From Promethearchaeota archaeon (GTDB lineage: Archaea > Asgardarchaeota > Lokiarchaeia > Sigyniarchaeales > SOKP01): DNA of 64,000 bases. Below are positions 36,901 to 44,569 of the stretch, one piece after another; within the stretch, counting starts at the first letter, position 1; each line of letters begins with the position of its first letter. The translations under genes were made by a program, and so were the position numbers. The notes beneath the pieces are model-generated. The model was not told the origin of the DNA and did not search any database. It worked only from the letters and a program-made list of their open reading frames with translations. Where the stretch lies: positions 1-64,000 of the forward strand of contig JAHPZJ010000010.1 of assembly GCA_019058245.1 (NCBI GenBank), in the 5' to 3' direction.

Positions 36901-38843
36901 AAGTTCCTAATCCTAATAAATTAATAGTGCACCCCAACAAACCTTTATGTAACGGTGCCATGTACTCTCCAGGTTTTTTTCCAAAAGGATATTTATGTAA
37001 ACCATATAATGGTGGATATTATATAGTTCAAGCTTTAGCAACTCGTTATGGTTTTGATCCTTTTTCAAAACCTTGGAATGAAATATCAAAAGAAGCAAAA
37101 GATGCATTTTTATTTGGAGATAAAGAAGTTTTAGATGTTGAATTTGAGAATAAGAAAGGTCAAATCTCTAGAAAATTAATTCAGTACCAAGGCTTTTATG
37201 GACACTGGTTAAGAGATTGGGATGTTGGAGGTACATATACAGATAATAAAACTTGTGATGAATGTAATGGTTTGAAATTACGTCCCCAATATCTTGCTAT
37301 CTCATTGGAAGGTTATAATTTACCTCAGATGTGCAATATTTCTTTGAACAAATTATATGGAATATTAAAAGAAGTAAAGATGGCAGATAATATTGCCGAT
37401 TTTGTAAAGAACAGTTATGAGATTATTTTAACACGTTTGAAATTTTTACTTAAAATTGGATTAGGTTATATTACTCTAAATCGTGTTTCTGAAAGTTTAT
37501 CTGCAGGAGAAGCTCAGAGAGTTCGGTTAGCTGGATTATTGGGTAGTGATTTGACATCTTTAACAATTTTACTTGATGAGCCCAGTAGAGGTTTATCTCC
37601 TCCAGAAATTGAAAATTTATTAGACATATTAAAAGAATTAAGGGATAACGGAAATACAGTCATAGTTATTGAACATGATCCTTTAATTATTAATAATGCT
37701 GATTATATAATAGATATGGGCCCTGGAGCGGGTGTAAATGGTGGAAAAATTGTTGCAAAAGGAACTATAGAGGATATAATAAAAGCAAAAACTATTACGG
37801 GAGACTGGATGAGTGGAAAAAAAAAATTTGAAGTATCTAAAAAACACCGAGAACCTAAAAAATGGCTAAAGATCTATGGTGCAAAAGAAAACAATTTAAA
37901 GGGGGAATTAATTGAGATTCCTCATAAATTATTAGTAGGATTATGTGGGGTTTCTGGTTCAGGAAAAAGTACTCTAATAATTGATACTTTGGGAAGAGCC
38001 TTGGTACCTATTAAGCATACAACATCAGTATCTCGAGAACCTATTGACCCGGGAGAATATGAGAAGATTGAAGGTACCTTACCTCAGACAATATTAATCG
38101 ATCAAACAAAAACTAAAATCGGAAGTCCTCTTAAATTTTTAGGATTAGAATCTCCAATAATAAAAATATTTTCTGAGACTGAAGATGCCAAAATTTTAGG
38201 TTTAGATGAAAAAAAACTAAAAAAGAGATGCTCTGTTTGTAAAGGGAGAGGTTATATCAAGATAGATATGAAATTTCTTCCCAATATTATTGAGACTTGT
38301 GAAACTTGTAATGGATCGGGGTATCAAATTGAAGCATGGCAAGTTCATTTTAAAGGAATTTCCTTGCCTGATATTAATAATTTAACTATTGAGGAAGCCT
38401 ATGAATTATTTGAAGAATATGAATCCATTTCTACTAAATTAAATTATGCTAAAAAAGTAGGACTACAATATTTACAACTAAATCAGCCTGCTCGCACTCT
38501 TTCTGGAGGTGAAGCTCAAAGACTTAAGATAGTAAAAGAATTATCTAAAAATTCTAAAAAAGAAACACTATATATCTTAGATGAACCGACTATCGGTCAA
38601 CACTTAGAAGATGTTTCTAAGCTAATTAATACTCTACATTTATTAATCGATAATGGCAATAGTGTAGTTGTTATTGAACATCATCCATATGTATTGGCTT
38701 CTTGTGATTGGCTATTAGAGTTAGGGCCAGGAGCAGGACCAGAAGGAGGCCATATAATTGCACAAGGACCACCTAGTGAAATAGCTAAATTAAACACTCC
38801 AACAGCACCATATTTAAAAGAAGTATTAGAGGGAGGAAAATGA
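33972..38843 (+). CDS. giant UvrA-like protein with four nucleotide-binding domains, 1623 aa
   Basis: A fused protein equal to two UvrA-like units in tandem. Four complete sets are visible: Walker A at about 27, 491, 835 and 1328 (GVSGSGKTSL, GVSGSGKSTL, GVSGSGKSSL, GVSGSGKSTL); signatures at about 343 (LSRGESQRVR), 679 (LSGGEAQRIK), 1176 (LSAGEAQRVR) and 1510 (LSGGEAQRLK); and Walker B in HILDEPTIGQHP, IILDEPSTGLHS, ILLDEPSRGLSP and YILDEPTIGQHL. Switch histidines occur as IEHDR, VEHNI, IEHDP and IEHHP. Cys pairs for zinc fingers recur in each unit. All catalytic residues are kept, so all four sites may work. It starts 17 bases after the 834-residue gene. Confidence 0.92.
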   Translation: MEIKIQGAKENNLKDVNVTIKDGHTVVTGVSGSGKTSLIFDTLYKEARRRFLEAFSVSKEEIKLNPANVRSITGLGPTIALSQNVLNRNPNSILASAIGLIPLLKILYARFGDRTCHVCGSKLSVLKEDEIIAKIEGLRHIEPITISALLVKKSKGSHQTLISLLKKKFSSETLLVDGKPIISKLNPKKPHDIQIQIGQITTSTDISEIRDIVETISSLGANSLIIKGKTSNFRISRVPVCMECGTWYGELEPMHFKKNCPYCKGKGCKQCNQTGYHPLASNVTWEGMLFPEILTKSVGELVTYFSKEELTITARLIQEIKRRLISLNSVGLEYLELDRVSPTLSRGESQRVRLAIALLSELEDITHILDEPTIGQHPSDVARLLPIFQNLAGPIIYIEHDRQAVTYADNVIDIGPGAGREGGEIIFTGTPAELWKSDTSTGKFFSLRERVIIPQHRAKPQLFLIIEKAYRHNLKNINVKIPLNRLTVITGVSGSGKSTLVEDVLFSSLKKKEPIGCNKITGVKVIPIMVDQGPIGKNPRSNPATYTKIADVIRKLFAKATEFKATFFSFNTPEGQCPTCSGMGSLEIKMRYLPSNWITCPDCNGQRFSEEILEEKVQFEDDEYSIAEFYDLPISEVEKIFDKERRLTVGDLNSARQMLKALNDIGLGYLSLGQPSPTLSGGEAQRIKLSKYLGKKNLKDHLIILDEPSTGLHSQDLAGLLTILDRLLHIGATIVIVEHNIDIIRAADWIIDLGQGSGPNGGKVMYQGPLDKFMETEESLTAQALKLEESVTPLIKKKKKIRKSSEHIIIQNAHVHNLKNVNVKIPKKKFTVVTGVSGSGKSSLIMDTLEMEARRRNLETLSMYERQSTKETTEALVENIQGLGITASIIPEKIIHGWFLNLRNTIGRVTDITLHLANIFSYMGELSCPKCSQKMKREEKWYCKKCNISLPLAKPRHFISTNYSAACLKCHGVGSFQVPNPNKLIVHPNKPLCNGAMYSPGFFPKGYLCKPYNGGYYIVQALATRYGFDPFSKPWNEISKEAKDAFLFGDKEVLDVEFENKKGQISRKLIQYQGFYGHWLRDWDVGGTYTDNKTCDECNGLKLRPQYLAISLEGYNLPQMCNISLNKLYGILKEVKMADNIADFVKNSYEIILTRLKFLLKIGLGYITLNRVSESLSAGEAQRVRLAGLLGSDLTSLTILLDEPSRGLSPPEIENLLDILKELRDNGNTVIVIEHDPLIINNADYIIDMGPGAGVNGGKIVAKGTIEDIIKAKTITGDWMSGKKKFEVSKKHREPKKWLKIYGAKENNLKGELIEIPHKLLVGLCGVSGSGKSTLIIDTLGRALVPIKHTTSVSREPIDPGEYEKIEGTLPQTILIDQTKTKIGSPLKFLGLESPIIKIFSETEDAKILGLDEKKLKKRCSVCKGRGYIKIDMKFLPNIIETCETCNGSGYQIEAWQVHFKGISLPDINNLTIEEAYELFEEYESISTKLNYAKKVGLQYLQLNQPARTLSGGEAQRLKIVKELSKNSKKETLYILDEPTIGQHLEDVSKLINTLHLLIDNGNSVVVIEHHPYVLASCDWLLELGPGAGPEGGHIIAQGPPSEIAKLNTPTAPYLKEVLEGGK

Positions 38844-39874
38844 CCTGGATTCCACTTTTATTGACAGATCCATCATATTGTTTACGATTTTTGGTCTTAA
38901 CTGAATTGTTACACTTACCTCAAGATGATAATGAAGTCATTGAATTGTCAGAGATGCGGGAATCAGATCCACTTGTTAATGAATTATTCAAGCTCCAAAA
39001 AACTAATGGAGCATGGGATTCTTTTGGTGTAAATCGAATATCTTCAAGCGACAACCTTCAAATAACTTCTATGGCATTACAGAGATTAGGTTACTTCGGA
39101 TTTGATTCAACTCATCCAATGGTGCAGAAAGCAGCAGATTTTCTCTTTTCAAAACAGCTTGAAGATGGTTCTTGGCCAATGCCAGGCAAAAAACTACTTA
39201 CTGATGAAGAAATTGGATATCAGATGATGCCTGTTCAAACAGCAATTCCTCTTTTAGGTTTAGTTATGTGTGGATACTATACAGATCAAAGAGTTAAGAA
39301 TGCATTTGATTGGCTAATGAAACAACGTTTAGAAGACGGTGCATGGCCAGTAGGGATATCTGCAGGTAATTATGGAGGTATTGCGGGATACCGCCGTCTT
39401 GCCCATTCAAGATGGGGATGTCGATCAAATACTACAGCTGTGCTTACTTGTCTTGCTTATCATCCAAAATATAGCAAAAGTAATGAAGCTAAGAGAGCAC
39501 TTGATTTAATACTTGGAACTGATTCAAAGTTAAGAAGTAATCTTGGTTTTATAATAGCACGGCTAATTGGATTAGAAAGAAACCTTGGAAATATTACATT
39601 TATGGCAAAATTTGATATAGCCCATATATTAAATTTATGTTGGAGAGTTGGAGGAAGTAAAAATGATGAAAGGATTTCTGATTTGATCAACTTTGTAAAA
39701 TCTGAACAAGGAGAATATGGTCTATGGGATTATATAGCACATCCAAAAGCCACACGCTGGTTAACTTTTGATCTTTTATGTTCATTATCTAAATTAGAAA
39801 CTCAAGAAGACTGGATAAGTTTAGAACCACATACTCCTTTTAGAGCATATCCTAAGAAAATTAAACGGTTTTAA
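38840..39874 (+). CDS. terpene-cyclase/prenyltransferase-like alpha-toroid protein
   Basis: A 344-residue helical toroid protein with repeats of the squalene cyclase / prenyltransferase kind: LFKLQKTNGAWDSFG, FLFSKQLEDGSWPMPG, WLMKQRLEDGAWPVGI and FVKSEQGEYGLWDY, each a QxxDGxW-like element. The catalytic DxDD of class II cyclases is not visible, so cyclase activity is doubtful; it may be a binding scaffold or a distant relative. Its start overlaps the stop of the 1623-residue UvrA-like gene (ATGA), so it belongs to the same operon. Similar toroid domains recognise polyprenyl or peptide ligands. The exact role is unknown. Confidence 0.75.
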   Translation: MTWIPLLLTDPSYCLRFLVLTELLHLPQDDNEVIELSEMRESDPLVNELFKLQKTNGAWDSFGVNRISSSDNLQITSMALQRLGYFGFDSTHPMVQKAADFLFSKQLEDGSWPMPGKKLLTDEEIGYQMMPVQTAIPLLGLVMCGYYTDQRVKNAFDWLMKQRLEDGAWPVGISAGNYGGIAGYRRLAHSRWGCRSNTTAVLTCLAYHPKYSKSNEAKRALDLILGTDSKLRSNLGFIIARLIGLERNLGNITFMAKFDIAHILNLCWRVGGSKNDERISDLINFVKSEQGEYGLWDYIAHPKATRWLTFDLLCSLSKLETQEDWISLEPHTPFRAYPKKIKRF

Positions 39875-39891
39875 AAATTAAAAAAAAAAAA

Positions 39892-40464
39892 TTATATATA
39901 GGTATAAACAATCAATAATCCATCCTCAACTCTACCCGCTCCTTGTTCTGCATATGCATTAGCTTGGACTTTAAGTTCATAAGTTCCTGCAGTTAGACCC
40001 TTGATGATAAAATGTGTCGTTATGCTCTCAGCAACAGTAGGCCATGGGAAGTTAGAGGAGTCAGTAATGAAGAACCTTTCAGATTCTGGTATTGCAACGT
40101 TATCCCTCATTATTCTTACTCCTCCTGTAAGCCATCCTTTACCTCCAGTAGCACCATTTGAAATCTGAGCATTGAACATGACATAAACGGTTTCTCCTGC
40201 ATTCACAGTTATGGTAACATCCATATCCGTCATGTCACTATAACTACTTCCAGTATAAAAAGCCCCTGCTTGTTCAACAGTCCATATTTGAACGATTTCA
40301 GTTGGATTTTTATTATCATCTATTAATGTTTCAGTATTATCTGAAGCATTTTCAATAATTATATTCGGAAGAAAAATTACTCCATAAACTCCCATTCCAA
40401 CTCCTCCGATTGCAATTATTATAGCCAATATTGCTAGACCACTACCTTTTCCCATATTTTTCAC
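39892..40464 (-). CDS. membrane-anchored extracellular beta-sandwich protein, 190 aa
   Basis: One N-terminal membrane helix (SGLAILAIIIAIGGVGMGVY, about 8-27) is followed by an extracytoplasmic domain rich in Thr, Gly and aromatic residues. It includes TITVNAGETVYVMFNAQISN, GVRIMRDNVAIPESERFF and GLTAGTYELKVQANAYAEQG, a pattern of C1q/TNF-like or jelly-roll beta sandwiches often found in Lokiarchaeia. It lacks a lipobox Cys. It converges on the UvrA/toroid operon and is not part of it. The ligand is unknown. Confidence 0.7.
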   Translation of the reverse strand: MKNMGKGSGLAILAIIIAIGGVGMGVYGVIFLPNIIIENASDNTETLIDDNKNPTEIVQIWTVEQAGAFYTGSSYSDMTDMDVTITVNAGETVYVMFNAQISNGATGGKGWLTGGVRIMRDNVAIPESERFFITDSSNFPWPTVAESITTHFIIKGLTAGTYELKVQANAYAEQGAGRVEDGLLIVYTYI

Positions 40465-40914
40465 AAAATTTTCTGTTTTTAATAAATTTAGAATTAAATT
40501 ATATTACATTATATTTACAAAAATTTAAATGTAATTTTAAGAGATAAAAATTGTAAGAAAATGTCCAAATTTATCTCGTTAACAAATTTGAATGAATTTT
40601 ACGAGATTAAATTTGAACGGATATAATTATGAAAACATCACTCCATCATATACATTAATCTGCTTCTAATCTTAATAAAGATTTCAAGGTTTATCAAATT
40701 ATGTTTAAAGTGATAGTTTTATTTAATTTGAAAATAATAGGAGCTCGAAATGTAATGATTTTAATTGGAAAATCAAAAATTAATTTATTCGATCAAGCAT
40801 CTAAGGAGGAGGAGATATTCATACTTTGGGTATTAAAACCTAATTCAGAGAAAAATTTATAAAGTTATAATCAATCTATTTTTATAATCATAAATTCTAA
40901 TAGGATTATAAATT
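40465..40914. promoter_or_regulatory. intergenic region with leucine operon promoter
   Basis: No supported protein gene. A short 35-codon frame after ATG at about 40760 is not convincing. A TATA box, TTTATAAAG, lies at 40856-40864 after A-rich BRE-like bases; it would put transcription start near 40885-40890, about 25-30 bases before the leader-peptide ATG at 40915. The left part contains the divergent promoter of the membrane-anchored protein. Confidence 0.5.
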
Positions 40915-41016
40915 ATGAAAGCTACTCAAAGTCTACTTATTTCTAGTAATAAAATAAGTTTGAGAGGTTTATTTCCATTAGAATTATTGAGTTTGTTATT
41001 ACTCTTATTATTATAG
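40915..41016 (+). CDS. leucine-rich leader peptide (33 aa) upstream of leuA
   Basis: An ATG at 40915 opens a 33-codon frame ending with TAG at 41014-41016. Its last eleven codons read E-L-L-S and then seven consecutive leucines, six encoded TTR and one CTC. In total 14 of 33 residues are Leu. It lies 87 bases before the leuA start, directly downstream of the operon promoter. By analogy with bacterial leu leaders, ribosome stalling on the Leu run when charged tRNA-Leu is scarce could control downstream RNA structure. Such attenuation is well known in bacteria but would be unusual in an archaeon. Function is inferred from position and composition. Confidence 0.65.
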   Translation: MKATQSLLISSNKISLRGLFPLELLSLLLLLLL

Positions 41017-41067
41017 AGCGCCCTATTCCTTTCTAGAGCGTATTTTTCTTCTTGAAAGTATAAGGGC
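41002..41067 (+). promoter_or_regulatory. possible attenuator hairpins after the Leu codons
   Basis: CTCT (41002-41005) inside the Leu run can pair with AGAG at 41015-41018. A second TAGAGCG at 41034-41040 repeats 41014-41020, so the same CTCT could pair with either copy. Downstream, GCCCT (41020-41024) pairs with AGGGC (41063-41067), and CTTTC (41029-41033) with GAAAG (41054-41058), forming one imperfect hairpin. These mutually dependent elements fit a stalling-controlled switch. T-rich bases at 41043-41053 lie in the loop. No folding program was run. Confidence 0.4.
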
Positions 41068-41103
41068 TATATATTTTAAACAAAATTATAATAGGTTAAA
41101 AAC

Positions 41104-42726
41104 ATGGTTGGTAAAAACGATATTGCGGTTTCCGAAATGATGGAAAAAATTAGAGGATCCCTTATCCTCCCTGAGAGAGCATATTTTTTTGATACAACGC
41201 TCCGTGATGGGGAACAAACTCCAGGTATAAGTTTCACTCATAAAGAAAAGCTATCTATTGCTCAAGCTCTTAATGAGTTGGGAATTGATATCATAGAAGC
41301 GGGATTTCCTATTACATCTCAGGGAGATTTTGAAGCTTGTAGAGATATTGCGAAAATGGGTTTAGATTCTGAAGTGATGGGTTTAGCTAGAACAGCAAAG
41401 CCTGATATAGATAAAGTTATAGAGGCAGATATGGATAGTATACACCTATTTTGTGCCACTTCAGAATTGCATATGAGAGAAAAACTTCAATTAACTAGAG
41501 ATGAAGTCATAGAAAGAATAAGAGAAACCGTCTCATACGCTAAAGAACATTATTCTATTGTACTATTTTCAGCTGAGGATGCAACTAGATCAGATTTAGA
41601 TTTTTTAATTAAAGCTAACTTAACTGCTGTTGAGAGTGGGGCTACACGAATAAATATACCTGATACTGTAGGTACTATTTCTCCAGTAGCTTTTGGATAT
41701 ATTATACGGAAAAATTATGACGCCTTACCTAAAAATATTCGTATTGCGGCTCATTGTCATAATGATTTTGGTCTTGCTGTAGCAAATACTATTGCTGGGT
41801 TTGAAAATGGTGTTTCAGAAGCTCAAACAACAATTTTAGGCTTGGGTGAACGAGCAGGAAATGCATCTTTTGAAGAAACTTGTATGTCTCTTTATGCTCT
41901 ATATCAAATACCTATGAATATTAAAACAACAAAGATTTTTCCTACAGCTAAATTAGTAGAAAGTTTTTGTGGTGGGAAAGTCAGAATTGGTCGATTACAA
42001 CCCCTTATAGGGCAGAATGCATTTGCTCACGAAGCAGGTATTCACGCACACGCGATGCTACAACATGCGCGAACATATGAACCCATTACACCAGAATTAA
42101 TAGGAATTCACCGTACCGATGATGTGGAAGCAATTATAAAGCAATCAATAAAACTTGGAAAACACACAGGTGGTCATGCTCTTAAGGCTAAAATTAATGA
42201 CTTAGGTATTAGCCCTACTGATGAACAATTTACGAAAATAAGGCAACATGTAAAAAGTCTTGGTGATAAGGGGCATGAAGTTTCTGAAGAGGATTTTTTA
42301 GCAATTGTTAAAGATGTCATGGGGGAAATACCAAAAGAAGAACAATATGTTACTCTTGAAGAGTTAACTGTTTTGACTGGATCAGTTACACCTACATCAA
42401 CAGTTCGATTAAACATCAAAAATAATGGAGATATATTGCAAAAAGTAGCATCAGCAACGGGAGTAGGGCCTGTAGATGCCTCATGTAATGCAATTGTTAA
42501 ATGCTTTAAACCGATGAGTAAGATTGTACTTTTAAATTTTCAAATTGATGCTATTACTGGTGGAACTGAAGCATTAGGTCATGTTACCCTTGAAATCATG
42601 GATGTTGATAGTAATATAGTAGTCAAAGCTAGTGCGATTCATGAAGATATTGTTATGTGCTCTGTTCTATCTTTGATAAAAGGATTAAATCTAATTGTCA
42701 AGAAAAAGAGCATAACCTTAAATTAA
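41104..42726 (+). CDS. leuA: 2-isopropylmalate synthase
   Basis: The first committed enzyme of leucine synthesis: 2-oxoisovalerate plus acetyl-CoA to 2-isopropylmalate. A 540-residue HMGL-like TIM barrel with FFDTTLRDGEQTPG (28-41), IEAGFPITSQGDF, the metal-binding AAHCHNDFGLAVAN (about 216-229) and GLGERAGNASFEE. The C-terminal part (about 400-530) is the LeuA allosteric domain (SVTPTSTVRLNIKNNGD, GVGPVDASCNAIVKC), which normally senses leucine. Citramalate synthase is a close relative, but the Leu leader and the leuC-leuD-leuB genes following in order support leuA. The barrel and regulatory domains are both complete. Confidence 0.88.
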   Translation: MVGKNDIAVSEMMEKIRGSLILPERAYFFDTTLRDGEQTPGISFTHKEKLSIAQALNELGIDIIEAGFPITSQGDFEACRDIAKMGLDSEVMGLARTAKPDIDKVIEADMDSIHLFCATSELHMREKLQLTRDEVIERIRETVSYAKEHYSIVLFSAEDATRSDLDFLIKANLTAVESGATRINIPDTVGTISPVAFGYIIRKNYDALPKNIRIAAHCHNDFGLAVANTIAGFENGVSEAQTTILGLGERAGNASFEETCMSLYALYQIPMNIKTTKIFPTAKLVESFCGGKVRIGRLQPLIGQNAFAHEAGIHAHAMLQHARTYEPITPELIGIHRTDDVEAIIKQSIKLGKHTGGHALKAKINDLGISPTDEQFTKIRQHVKSLGDKGHEVSEEDFLAIVKDVMGEIPKEEQYVTLEELTVLTGSVTPTSTVRLNIKNNGDILQKVASATGVGPVDASCNAIVKCFKPMSKIVLLNFQIDAITGGTEALGHVTLEIMDVDSNIVVKASAIHEDIVMCSVLSLIKGLNLIVKKKSITLN

Positions 42727-42760
42727 TTAAATTCAATAAAAAACACGAATTTTAGGAATT

Positions 42761-44032
42761 ATGGATTTAACAATTAGTGAAAAAATCATAAGAGATCATT
42801 GTGAGCAAAAGGATCTTTCTGCTGGAGATTTTGTTTTAGTAAAAATTGATAAATGTTTAGGTAATGATATAACTGCACCAAAAGCTATAGAAGTTTTCGA
42901 AGAAATTGTTGAGGGAACTGAAAGAAGTGTTTTTGATCCAAGTAAGATAATACTTACACCAGATCATTTTACACCAAATAAGGATATTGCTTCGGCAATA
43001 CAGTGCAAAATTTTAAAAGATTTTGCAAGGAAGTACCACATTCAACACTATTATGAAGTAGGAAAAGTAGGAATTGAACATTGTCTTCTTCCCGAACAAG
43101 GATTAATTGCTCCGAGTGAGTTAATTATCGGTGCTGATTCTCATACTTGTACATATGGGGCATTAGGTGCTTTTTCTACTGGTGTTGGCTCAACTGATCT
43201 AGGTGTGGCAATGGCTCTTGGAGAATGTTGGCTTCAAGTACCTGAAACCTTGAGATTCAAATATACAGGTCAGTTAAATAAATGGGTTTCAGGTAAAGAT
43301 TTAATCTTGTATACTATTGGTAAAATTGGAGTTGATGGGGCAACATATAAGGTTATGGAATTTACAGGTGAAATTATCAACAACCTTTCTATGGCAAACC
43401 GTTTTACTATGTGTAATATGGCTATAGAAGCAGGCGCAAAAACAGGGTTCATTTTTCCAGATAAGATTACTGAACAATATCTAAAAAGTGTAGGAATTTC
43501 TAAATTTAAAACCTATGAGAATAATAATACAAAATATCATGAAAGTATTGAGATTGATTGTAATACTATTGAACCTCAAATAGCTCTTCCACATTTACCA
43601 AGCAATACAAAACCAATATCTGAAGTACAGGATATGCATATTGAAATTGATCAAGCTGTAATTGGATCTTGTACCAATGGACGAATAGAAGATTTACGGA
43701 TAGCAGCAAAAATAATGAAAGACAACAAGATTCACCCTAGTGTAAGATGTATTATCATTCCAGGAACTCCTACCATTCAATTTGATGCTCTTAAAGAAGG
43801 ATTAATTGAAATTTTTCTTAAAGCTGGAGCGATTGTATCTCCACCCACATGCGGTCCATGTTTAGGAGGTCATATGGGAATCCTTGCTCCTGGTGAAAGA
43901 GCAATTTCAACAACAAATAGAAATTTTATGGGAAGGATGGGACATAAAGATAGTGAAGTCTATTTATCAAATCCAGCGATTGCAGCAACTTCTGCCTTAA
44001 AAGGTTTTATTGCATCTCCAGAAAGTATGTAA
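42761..44032 (+). CDS. leuC: 3-isopropylmalate dehydratase large subunit
   Basis: Converts 2- to 3-isopropylmalate with LeuD. A 423-residue aconitase-family subunit. Fe-S ligands are in GADSHTCTYGALGAF (about 127-141; Cys in HTCT), VIGSCTNGRIEDLR (about 301-314) and PPTCGPCLGGHMG (about 361-373), so all three cluster cysteines are present. The length matches the archaeal HACN/LeuC type. It lies 34 bases after leuA and is followed by leuD. Archaeal homoaconitase-like enzymes are similar; the operon context supports the leucine role. Confidence 0.9.
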   Translation: MDLTISEKIIRDHCEQKDLSAGDFVLVKIDKCLGNDITAPKAIEVFEEIVEGTERSVFDPSKIILTPDHFTPNKDIASAIQCKILKDFARKYHIQHYYEVGKVGIEHCLLPEQGLIAPSELIIGADSHTCTYGALGAFSTGVGSTDLGVAMALGECWLQVPETLRFKYTGQLNKWVSGKDLILYTIGKIGVDGATYKVMEFTGEIINNLSMANRFTMCNMAIEAGAKTGFIFPDKITEQYLKSVGISKFKTYENNNTKYHESIEIDCNTIEPQIALPHLPSNTKPISEVQDMHIEIDQAVIGSCTNGRIEDLRIAAKIMKDNKIHPSVRCIIIPGTPTIQFDALKEGLIEIFLKAGAIVSPPTCGPCLGGHMGILAPGERAISTTNRNFMGRMGHKDSEVYLSNPAIAATSALKGFIASPESM

Positions 44033-44059
44033 AAGAATATAATTTAGAAGGTGAAAAAA

Positions 44060-44569
44060 ATGAAAGGTAAAGTAATTAAATATCCTCAAGAGAATATTAA
44101 TACTGATTTGATAATTCCTGCTCGATACTTAGTAGATATAAATCCTCAATTTTTAGCGGAGCACTGTATGGAAGATTTAGATATGGAATTTCATAAGAAT
44201 AAAAATAATCTTCAAGCAACAATTCTCGTCTCAGGTTCTAATTTCGGTTGCGGATCAAGCCGAGAACAAGCACCAATAGCCTTGAAAGCTACGGGAATAG
44301 AATTAATAATCGCTCCCAGTTTTGCACGTATATTTTTCAGAAATGCTATTAATATTGGTCTTCCAATTCTTCAATTTTCTGATATTGATGCTTTTAATAG
44401 TGGAGATCTGCTAGATATTGATTTTGGAAAAGGAGTTATAGAAAATATAACTACTAGTAAATCATATTCTTTTAGCAAATTTCCAGCTTTTTTACAGAAA
44501 ATAATTAAAGTTCACGGCTTAATAAATTTTGCAAGAGAACAAATTGCTAATTCAGAAGAGGGATCATAA
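44060..44569 (+). CDS. leuD: 3-isopropylmalate dehydratase small subunit
   Basis: The swivelling small subunit partner of LeuC, about 169 residues. Family features are KYPQENINTDLIIPARYL near the start, SGSNFGCGSSREQAPIALKA (about 55-74) and IIAPSFARIFFRNAINIGLP. An upstream GTG at 44051 is part of the Shine-Dalgarno sequence AAGGTGA; the ATG at 44060, five bases after it, is the true start and gives MKGKVIKYP. This gene shows clearly that GTG within GGTGA is not a start here. It ends at the first base of the leuB start codon, so translation is coupled. Confidence 0.9.
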   Translation: MKGKVIKYPQENINTDLIIPARYLVDINPQFLAEHCMEDLDMEFHKNKNNLQATILVSGSNFGCGSSREQAPIALKATGIELIIAPSFARIFFRNAINIGLPILQFSDIDAFNSGDLLDIDFGKGVIENITTSKSYSFSKFPAFLQKIIKVHGLINFAREQIANSEEGS

